From an uncultured Christensenella sp. (lineage in GTDB: Bacteria > Bacillota > Clostridia > Christensenellales > Borkfalkiaceae): a stretch of DNA of 64,000 bases. Position numbers and translations under genes: made by a program. Below the pieces are notes generated by a model. It saw only the letters and a program-made list of their open reading frames with translations, ran no database searches and was not told the DNA's origin. Location of the stretch: positions 62,001 to 126,000 of the forward strand of contig CAJTJC010000001.1 of NCBI GenBank assembly GCA_910576655.1, read 5' to 3'. Shown here one piece after another: positions 58,494 to 64,000 of this stretch; the stretch's first letter is position 1, and each line of letters opens with the position of its first letter.

Positions 58494-58522
58494 CAATACC
58501 GTAAACGTCCGCCGAAGTCCAG
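58494..58522 (-). promoter_or_regulatory. Phage promoter-like element P5
   Basis: Minus strand CTGG (58519-58522), 18 bases, GGTATTG (58494-58500), 43 bases upstream of the 58450 start. The upstream half deviates (TCTCTGGACTT) but the downstream box is exact. Confidence 0.65.
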
Positions 58523-58541
58523 AGAAAGACGCCGTAAAAAC

Positions 58542-60419
58542 CTATTGATTTTTTACGGCTTTTTTCAGAGCTTCCGCCTTATCGGTCAACTCCCAAGCGA
58601 AGTAATCTTTACCGAAATGTCCGCCGACCGCCGTTTGTGCAAACACCGCCCTGCGGAGGTCGAGTTTCTCAATCGTGCTTGCGACCGACAGGTCGAATAC
58701 CTTCTCCACCGCCTTGACGATTAGGTTCTCATTGACCGATGCCGTATAAAAAGTATTTACGTCGATTGCGGTCGGCTTGGGTACTCCGATTGCATACGAA
58801 AGTGCGACCTCGCATTTTTCTGCCAAGCCTGCGGCAACGATATTCTTTGCGATGTATCTCGCCATGTATGCTCCGCTGCGGTCAACCTTGCTTGCGTCTT
58901 TACCGCTCAAGGCTCCGCCGCCGTTATGTGCAACTCCGCCGTAAGTATCCACCATTAGTTTGCGTCCCGTCAGTCCCGTGTCCGCTTCGAAACCGCCAAG
59001 CACAAACCTGCCCGACGGATTGATGAGTATCTCGGTTTCCGTAATATCATAATTCGCAAGCACCTTGCCGATGACCTTTTCTCTTATTTCCTTTGTCAGC
59101 TCGTCAAGGTTCTTCGATTCGGTATGCTGTGCCGAAACTACCACCGACGTGATTTTATCGAACCTTTCGCCGTTATATCTGATAGACACTTGACTTTTCC
59201 CGTCGGGGCGAAGTCCTATAATCAGTCCGTCCTTTCTGCACTCTTCGAGTCTGTCGGTCAGCCTATGTGCAAGCTCGGTTGCAAGCGGCATATAATCAAG
59301 TGTTTCATCGGTTGCGTAACCGTACACGATTCCTTGGTCGCCCGCCCCTTGTTCTTCCTTGCTTACTGCCTGTGAGATGTCTTCGCTTTGTGCGTGGACT
59401 CTTATTTCCACTTCAACGTCGGTGGTATCGTAGCCGACTTGTGCGATTACCGAACGTGCTATGTATTCATAGTCCACCTCGGCTGCGGTTGTTATTTCTC
59501 CGCTTATAAAACACTTGTTATGGGCAAGCATAACTTCGCAGGCCACTCTGCTGTCTTCGTCCTGTTCGAGGCACTCATCGAGTATGCTGTCCGCAATAAG
59601 GTCGGCAAGTTTGTCGGGGTGTCCGCTCGTTACGGACTCCGCCGTTAACGTTCTGGTTGTCATTATTTTATCCTCCAATAATCTCCATTTGAATGTTCTG
59701 CCTATCGGCACTTTTGCTTGCGATTCCATCTCGAACCGCTTGTCGAAGTCCCGAACCGTATGCCCGTCGCCTTTGAAAGTTACGGGACTGTCTGCGTCCC
59801 ATTTCAAAAGCAATGCCCATAATTCGGGATAATTTTTGCGTAGCTTGCGGAGTTGGTTCACGCCTTGATTATGACAAAACCAACAACCGCCACGCAATGC
59901 TGTCGTATAAATCGGCGATAATAAACCGTTAGCCTTGCACCATTCCCGACACATACTCTCCGTCCAATCGTATTCCACAAGCGGACTGCGTTTCGTTTCG
60001 GAGAGCGTATGAAACCTTGACGGTTCGTCTGCCGCAATGCCGATATAAACGACTGCACCCTTTTGGACTTTGTCAAGCACGTCGACTTTCAGCCGAGAGT
60101 TGCACCAATTCCCTTTCTGCAACGGAAAGCCGTATATCTTACCCGCATTCTTGCTTTTCTTGCCGTTGCATTTGTAGTAAAAATAATCTTCATACGACTT
60201 GGGTGCAGTGATATGCTCCACGACTATGCCGAACTTTTCCAAGATAATGGCGTCCGCTTTCGCTTTGAATTCTACCATCGGCGGAAGGTCGGCGGGTACG
60301 TCTTTCGTCGCCATAATGTCCACCGTTACGATGCGGTCTAACGGCAAGCCGTTTTGCTTCATTACTTCGAGCATAGCAAGGCTGTCTTTTCCGTAACTGA
60401 TGCTTGCGATATGCTCCAT
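58542..60419 (-). CDS. metK: PAPS reductase-like / S-adenosylmethionine synthetase fusion
   Basis: 625 residues in one frame. Residues 1-250 are a PAPS-reductase-like PP-loop ATPase (ASISYGKDSLAML; GNWCNSRLKVDVLDK; GGCWFCHNQGVNQLRKL). From Met253 a full SAM synthetase follows: TAESVTSGHPDKLADLIAD, GAGDQGIVYGYATDET, GGGALSGKDASKVDRS. Inside the frame, GGAGG precedes Met253 (59663) at normal spacing, so a free 373-residue MetK can also be made. SAM could feed the two DNA methylases of this phage. The role of the first domain is unclear. Confidence 0.88.
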   Translation of the reverse strand: MEHIASISYGKDSLAMLEVMKQNGLPLDRIVTVDIMATKDVPADLPPMVEFKAKADAIILEKFGIVVEHITAPKSYEDYFYYKCNGKKSKNAGKIYGFPLQKGNWCNSRLKVDVLDKVQKGAVVYIGIAADEPSRFHTLSETKRSPLVEYDWTESMCREWCKANGLLSPIYTTALRGGCWFCHNQGVNQLRKLRKNYPELWALLLKWDADSPVTFKGDGHTVRDFDKRFEMESQAKVPIGRTFKWRLLEDKIMTTRTLTAESVTSGHPDKLADLIADSILDECLEQDEDSRVACEVMLAHNKCFISGEITTAAEVDYEYIARSVIAQVGYDTTDVEVEIRVHAQSEDISQAVSKEEQGAGDQGIVYGYATDETLDYMPLATELAHRLTDRLEECRKDGLIIGLRPDGKSQVSIRYNGERFDKITSVVVSAQHTESKNLDELTKEIREKVIGKVLANYDITETEILINPSGRFVLGGFEADTGLTGRKLMVDTYGGVAHNGGGALSGKDASKVDRSGAYMARYIAKNIVAAGLAEKCEVALSYAIGVPKPTAIDVNTFYTASVNENLIVKAVEKVFDLSVASTIEKLDLRRAVFAQTAVGGHFGKDYFAWELTDKAEALKKAVKNQ

Positions 60420-60458
60420 TTCCCCTCCGAATAAATGCGCTAAAAATTTAAGCGCATT

Positions 60459-62318
60459 TTAAATTCTAAAAAATAAAGCCTTGAAGATTGCCTCCAAGAC
60501 TTGCACTACTATGCCGTTGCCCGCTTGTCGGTACTGTTGCGTACCGCTGATTTTCGCCGCTTGTATTTTGTCGATCTGTTCGTCGTGCCAACCCATAAGA
60601 CGCAGACATTCTCTCGGCGTGAGCTTGCGGATTCGAATGTTCTCCGTGATGACTGCATTCCCGTCGCCGCACGTGAGAGTTTGTGCGATACCCTTGCCTA
60701 CACGACCGCGTTTGGTTTTGCTGCCGAGATAGGTTATGTTGACGAAATCGCCCTTTTCCGCTTCTTCGTAGCCTTGCTTTGTCGCTACCTTGACTTGTAT
60801 GGGTTCTTCCATCATCAGCACAGCCGAGCTGCCCGACGCACTGGAACATTGCCCCGTAAGCGTCGGCGCTATATCATCGACTTCCATTTTGTTGTAGGCA
60901 ACAAACATTTCGGGTATATAGCCTTTCTCTTCGATGAATTCCTTGTACCGTCTGGCAACATACTCTTTCGAGCCTTTGCCTTGCTCTAATACAAGATTGT
61001 CTTTTTGCACCGAGGTCAACGCATTGCAAAGTCCCTTGCCGTTGACTTCGAGCCTTTGCTCCAAAGGTGCGCCCGCCGTGCGATCAGACGGATTGGCTGG
61101 GTTGCGTCCACGCATCGCCACGATGACGGGATTATCCGACTTGTCTTCGACTATCGGTAGTATCGCAGTTTTGAAACCTTCGGGGCGAGTAGTGATTGTC
61201 GGATACACTCCGCTGCGGTTAACCTTCTTATTGAATGCGTCCACGGTGTCGCCGACTCCGCATTCGTTTTCAATTACCGTTTCCACAGCTTGCTTGAAAA
61301 ACCGCTCGTCATCGGTTTGCTTTGTATCGATGATTACTGGCGTTTGTCCGCCGCCCTTGCCCATCGCTTCGGTTAGTGCCGGGCTGATGCCGTCCGTTCT
61401 TGGCGTTTGATGTGCTTGCAGTCCGCCGAGTACAAAGTTCTCCGCTATTTTGAGTTCGGTGTTTCCGCCTTGCTGACAATGTACGGTCGGAGATATTCCG
61501 CTCGGCTCATAAACTCTACGACTGATGTCGTGCATCTTATCCCACTTTTCGCCGACCACTTCTCCGACTTGAACGCATTGCGGCCCTTTCCAATCTCTCG
61601 CCATCAGCGTGTTAGCCACTCCGTCCCCGGACTTGATGCTGTCACGTCGTGAGTTAAAGGTTGAATTGATAATACTGCGGATCGTGCTTTCTTTTAGGTA
61701 GTATTTTTCATCTACTACTTCGTCAATCATATCCCGTAAGCGTAGTTTGAGTTCCTGTTTTTCGGGAAACACGAAAGGCGTGTGATCGCCACGGATTGAA
61801 ACGCAGAATACCCTCTCACGGTTCTGCGGTATGCCGTAGTCCTTTGCGTTGAGTATCTGCCAATAATTCGTGTACCCAAGCGAAGACAAAAAAGAAAGCC
61901 AACGGTCAAAGTCGGCTTTGAATTTCTTGCTCACAAGGTTCTTTACGTTTTCAAGCAATAGGTATTTCGGCAATGTTCCGTCTTCGGCTGCCTGTATCAA
62001 TAGTCTTTCAACCTCGAACAGCAAACCGCTCCGAGTCCCTTCCTTTATGCCCGCACCTTTGCCTGCGACCGATATGTCTTGGCACGGAAAAGAGTATGTC
62101 CAAAAGTCGGCGTCCGAGAGAGCTTCGATTCCACGTATATCTCCGAGATTGTTGACCTTACCGTGTATCGCCTCGTAGCTTTGAATTGCGTACTTGTCGA
62201 TTTCGGATATCGCAACAACTTTGTGCGGCACTCCGATATTCTTCAAGGCTTGCGTTTGGCTGCCGATACCTGCGAACAGTTCAATAAGTCGCAACGGGGT
62301 TTGCTCCGTGTATTCCAT
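60459..62318 (-). CDS. Cytosine-C5 DNA methyltransferase with repeat-rich target region
   Basis: 619 residues, longer than usual (about 350-400). Motif I LIELFAGIGS (11-20), catalytic Cys79 in SFPCQDIS, LLLENVKNL, QNRERVF and a C-terminal motif IX-X part (RKLTPRECLRLMG ... QYRQAGNGI). Between lie about 330 residues holding at least six variants of a short PTxT-like turn (ISPTVHC, ISPALTE, YPTITTR, APTLTGQ, AQTLTCG). It protects phage DNA. It overlaps the small terminase by one base. Confidence 0.92.
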   Translation of the reverse strand: MEYTEQTPLRLIELFAGIGSQTQALKNIGVPHKVVAISEIDKYAIQSYEAIHGKVNNLGDIRGIEALSDADFWTYSFPCQDISVAGKGAGIKEGTRSGLLFEVERLLIQAAEDGTLPKYLLLENVKNLVSKKFKADFDRWLSFLSSLGYTNYWQILNAKDYGIPQNRERVFCVSIRGDHTPFVFPEKQELKLRLRDMIDEVVDEKYYLKESTIRSIINSTFNSRRDSIKSGDGVANTLMARDWKGPQCVQVGEVVGEKWDKMHDISRRVYEPSGISPTVHCQQGGNTELKIAENFVLGGLQAHQTPRTDGISPALTEAMGKGGGQTPVIIDTKQTDDERFFKQAVETVIENECGVGDTVDAFNKKVNRSGVYPTITTRPEGFKTAILPIVEDKSDNPVIVAMRGRNPANPSDRTAGAPLEQRLEVNGKGLCNALTSVQKDNLVLEQGKGSKEYVARRYKEFIEEKGYIPEMFVAYNKMEVDDIAPTLTGQCSSASGSSAVLMMEEPIQVKVATKQGYEEAEKGDFVNITYLGSKTKRGRVGKGIAQTLTCGDGNAVITENIRIRKLTPRECLRLMGWHDEQIDKIQAAKISGTQQYRQAGNGIVVQVLEAIFKALFFRI

Positions 62319-62815
62319 TAACCACCACCTCCCAATAATTTCTCCATAATGTCGTCATTCGGGTTTTTCTCATCCCACTTTGTAAGTTTGCTTTCCCTTA
62401 CAACGAGATAAATCTTGCCCCATACCTCGTTCGTTTGTTTTAGGTATTGCTGTGCCATCGCAACGAACGGCGACGGCATTGCTTTGCCGTTCGTTGGATC
62501 TTTCACGAGCAAGCCGTGCTTTGTGTTCATCTCTTCGCACTCCAACCACCGAGCCTTGCAAAACGCATACTCTTCGAGGTTGTAAGGCAGTATTCCCGTA
62601 GTGCAACCAACTGCTTTCAGCCACGCATACACCGTGCGGTAGATTTCCTTTGCCCTTGCCGATAAATAAGTCGGCGGTTCGCTCGGCAGTTCTACACCCT
62701 CCGCCGCAAAGTTCACGACTTCGACGGGACGCCTGCCGGGATTGCCCTCCAATATCTTTTGGGCGGCGGCTTTCTTCGGTCTGCCTGCTCCGACTCTTCG
62801 TCCTCCGCTTGCCAT
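62318..62815 (-). CDS. terS: Phage terminase small subunit (P27 family)
   Basis: 165 residues from ATG 62815 (AAGGGGGAAAT upstream; a longer frame to 62896 crosses a terminator). GGRRVGAGRPKK and PGRRPVEVVNF at the start, LSARAKEIYRTVYAWLKAVG and the final SKLTKWDEKNPNDDI are typical of the P27 group. It recognises packaging sites on phage DNA. The adjacent non-coding region and the HNH gene fit a cos-type packaging locus. Confidence 0.88.
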   Translation of the reverse strand: MASGGRRVGAGRPKKAAAQKILEGNPGRRPVEVVNFAAEGVELPSEPPTYLSARAKEIYRTVYAWLKAVGCTTGILPYNLEEYAFCKARWLECEEMNTKHGLLVKDPTNGKAMPSPFVAMAQQYLKQTNEVWGKIYLVVRESKLTKWDEKNPNDDIMEKLLGGGG

Positions 62816-62868
62816 ATTTCCCCCTTTGATTTTTTGATTGTTTGATTTATTTTGATTTTCAAGGCAAA

Positions 62869-62894
62869 TAAAAAAGGGGCGGTTGCCCGTCCCC
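62869..62894 (-). terminator. Terminator upstream of terS
   Basis: GGGG.CGG and CCG.CCCC arms around TTGC/GCAA, followed by TTTTTTATTT on the minus strand. It separates terS from transcripts starting further upstream. Confidence 0.65.
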
Positions 62895-62946
62895 AATACT
62901 TCGTATTGCCTTTTTCAATTTTGATTTTTTCGTTTGATTTTTGATT

Positions 62947-63030
62947 TTGCGAAAATTCGCGTTTGACTGCGGCCCCGCTGTTAGGGGTTGAATTCGTAGA
63001 GATTGACCTCCCCCTACCCCTTACGAAACG
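62947..63030. other. Candidate cos/packaging region between HNH and terS
   Basis: A non-coding stretch with several short symmetric parts: GCGAA/TTCGC, CCCC(GCTGTTA)GGGG, and a run of CCCC-TA-CCCC. Next to it towards terS are repeated AAATCAAA units (about 62825-62945). cos sites commonly lie between the HNH and small terminase genes. Confidence 0.4.
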
Positions 63031-63033
63031 ATA

Positions 63034-63064
63034 AAGGTCAGACCGCTTTGCTCGGTCTGACCTT
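63034..63064 (-). terminator. Terminator of the P6 cassette
   Basis: AAGGTCAGACCG and its exact complement around seven bases, followed by TTTATCGTTT on the minus strand, 18 bases after the zinc-ribbon gene. Confidence 0.8.
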
Positions 63065-63081
63065 GCCGTTCCCTCGCTTCC

Positions 63082-63348
63082 TTAATCCGCCCCGCAGTCA
63101 TGGCAAAACCTTTTGCCTGTCAGCGGATTAAAATCGATTTCATGTAGCGGACGAATGTTTCCGCATTTATCGCAGTAATCGCATCTCTGGTCATCATAGA
63201 TAATCCATACCACTTTCGGTTCGTTCTCCCCGTCGCTGGCGGTTAAGATATAAATGTCTTTTCCGTCTTTAGTTCCTTTGTGGACTTCGCCGTCTTTCGA
63301 GGTGATATCCACTACTCCGATTTTGCTTGCAAGTTCTTTTACTGTCAT
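63082..63348 (-). CDS. Small phage protein with C-terminal zinc ribbon
   Basis: 88 residues: an N-terminal KELASKIGVVDI helix, beta strands (DIYILTASDGENEPKVVWIIYD), then a zinc ribbon CDYCDKCGN ... CHDCG. It is a single-gene cassette between P6 and a strong terminator. Function unknown; nucleic-acid or protein binding is possible. Confidence 0.7.
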   Translation of the reverse strand: MTVKELASKIGVVDITSKDGEVHKGTKDGKDIYILTASDGENEPKVVWIIYDDQRCDYCDKCGNIRPLHEIDFNPLTGKRFCHDCGAD

Positions 63349-63401
63349 AATTAACCCTCCAGATTTTTTTGGGGTACTTGCTTGCCCCTTGTTATGGTCA
63401 A

Positions 63402-63430
63402 CTATACCGTAATCGCTTGCAAGAGCCCAG
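63402..63430 (-). promoter_or_regulatory. Phage promoter-like element P6
   Basis: Minus strand CTGG (63427-63430), 18 bases, GGTATAG (63402-63408), 53 bases upstream of the 63348 start. The only copy with GGTATAG instead of GGTATTG, closer to a standard -10 box. Confidence 0.7.
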
Positions 63431-63458
63431 CGAAATTGCGTAGAAAAAACTCACTTTT

Positions 63459-63830
63459 TCAATAATTTTTTTTGCCGAATCTGCTGCCTTCTTCAACCGA
63501 CTTTCGGCTGTGGCAACTCCAACAGAGGCTTTGCAAATTACTCGGTGCGAACTTATCTCCGCCTTGCTTGATAGGCACTATATGGTCAACCATAGTTGCC
63601 TTTGTTCGTTTCCCTTCTTTCAGGCATTCCTCGCAAAACGGATGAGCTTCCAACTGTTTCTTTCTCGCATATCTCCATTCGGGTGTCTTATAAAAATTCT
63701 TTGTAAAGTCATCCCTGCCGTAGAGATTGTATTGCTTATCCGTCAACCGCTTATGCTCTTCACAGTATTGCCCGTCCACAAGCCGTGGACAGCCGGGATA
63801 ACTGCACGGACGTTTCGGTTTATTCGGCAT
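63459..63830 (-). CDS. HNH endonuclease, packaging-associated
   Basis: 123 residues, start after CGGAGGAATA. Two Cys pairs (CSYPGC, CEECLKEG) and the HNH core VDHIVPIKQGGDKFAPSNLQSLCWSCHSRK. This is the HNH type that lies next to terminase genes in many cos phages and is needed there for genome cutting. Confidence 0.92.
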   Translation of the reverse strand: MPNKPKRPCSYPGCPRLVDGQYCEEHKRLTDKQYNLYGRDDFTKNFYKTPEWRYARKKQLEAHPFCEECLKEGKRTKATMVDHIVPIKQGGDKFAPSNLQSLCWSCHSRKSVEEGSRFGKKNY

Positions 63831-63848
63831 TTGTTTATTCCTCCGTTT

Positions 63849-64000
63849 TTAATCGGGTAACGCAAGAAAGGCAACCGCCGTTCCTACCGCTTTTATTCGC
63901 TTGGGATGCTTCCCCGTGAACCGTGCCTTTCTTGCTCTCCCCAAGATTATCATATCACGGGTTTCGTTCTCTTTCGTATGAATTTCGTTCTCCGCCGTTC
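63849..64000 (-). CDS. 3' part of an unknown phage gene, continuing past the window
   Basis: Open frame from the right edge to TAA 63849-63851, 49 residues visible: acidic at first (AENEIHTKENETRD), then basic (GRARKARFTGKHPKR), then a short hydrophobic end. A possible internal start is an ATG about 34 codons before the stop. Codon use looks like the neighbours. No family recognised. Confidence 0.5.
   Translation of the reverse strand, partial: TAENEIHTKENETRDMIILGRARKARFTGKHPKRIKAVGTAVAFLALPD

Larger units (their letters stand above)
29519..64000. mobile_element. Siphovirus-type prophage, right end outside window
   Basis: From the rlmD junction to the right edge. It carries serine recombinases, HK97-type capsid, protease and portal, P27-type small and HK97-type large terminase, tape measure, tail and holin genes, all on the minus strand. 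Replication and repressor genes are not seen and presumably lie to the right. Confidence 0.9.

Noticed and set aside
58542..59663. PAPS reductase-like domain as part of a DNA phosphorothioation (Dnd) system
   Set aside because: No DndA, DndB, DndD or DndE homologue lies nearby; the domain alone is common in phages.
1..64000. tRNA, rRNA or riboswitch genes
   Set aside because: I found no cloverleaf, rRNA-like or conserved riboswitch sequence in the intergenic regions by eye; a covariance-model scan would be needed to exclude weak ones.

Overview
The window has two parts. Bases 1 to about 29.5 kb are chromosome of a Firmicutes-type bacterium: GGAGG ribosome binding sites, lipobox lipoproteins, an opp transporter, SipW/TasA-like surface proteins, and BspA-like leucine-rich repeats with His/Cys-rich repeats. 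I would guess an uncultured gut clostridium, perhaps Christensenellales/Borkfalkia-like. That placement is inference; no rRNA or other marker gene is present. Bases from about 29.52 kb to the right edge are an integrated siphovirus-type prophage. Its late genes all read on the minus strand, and its early/lysogeny region lies outside the window.

Chromosome: a partial membrane protein; glpK, whose promoter predicts a leaderless mRNA; an XRE repressor divergent from a membrane protein, with twin palindromic operators; a long minus-strand operon oppA-oppB-oppC-oppD-oppF-DUF3899-like-tldD-tldE plus a 50-residue protein; a KDPG aldolase; a two-component system (7TMR-DISM-like kinase and OmpR-type regulator) divergent from two exported TasA-like proteins and their SipW-type signal peptidase; a DUF3592-like membrane protein; lemA with a large membrane partner; an AEC transporter; a frameshifted BspA-like lipoprotein; and a small XRE regulator. 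The opp genes import peptides, and TldD/TldE is a peptide protease pair, so this operon looks like one peptide uptake and breakdown unit. Three of its transporter subunits carry large insertions.

Prophage: the left end is in the last codons of rlmD. Just inside are an HNH endonuclease and a TIR-like putative defence effector, then two overlapping large serine recombinases. Next, read leftwards from high coordinates, come HNH, a zinc-ribbon gene, a possible cos region, small terminase, an accessory block, large terminase, a toxin-antitoxin-HEPN cassette, ParB-methyltransferase, small genes, portal, protease, capsid, connectors, tail tube, tail chaperones, tape measure, tail/fibre genes and holin. 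The accessory block holds a cytosine methylase, a PAPS-reductase/SAM-synthetase fusion, an ADP-ribosyltransferase-like gene, zinc ribbon, amidoligase and gamma-glutamylcyclotransferase. No endolysin is visible.

The strongest new signal is a six-copy intergenic element: minus-strand CGCTGG, exactly 18 bases, then GGTATTG (one variant). It always sits shortly upstream of a prophage accessory gene or of the recombinase operon. It behaves like a phage-specific promoter, and most copies begin a promoter-gene-terminator cassette.
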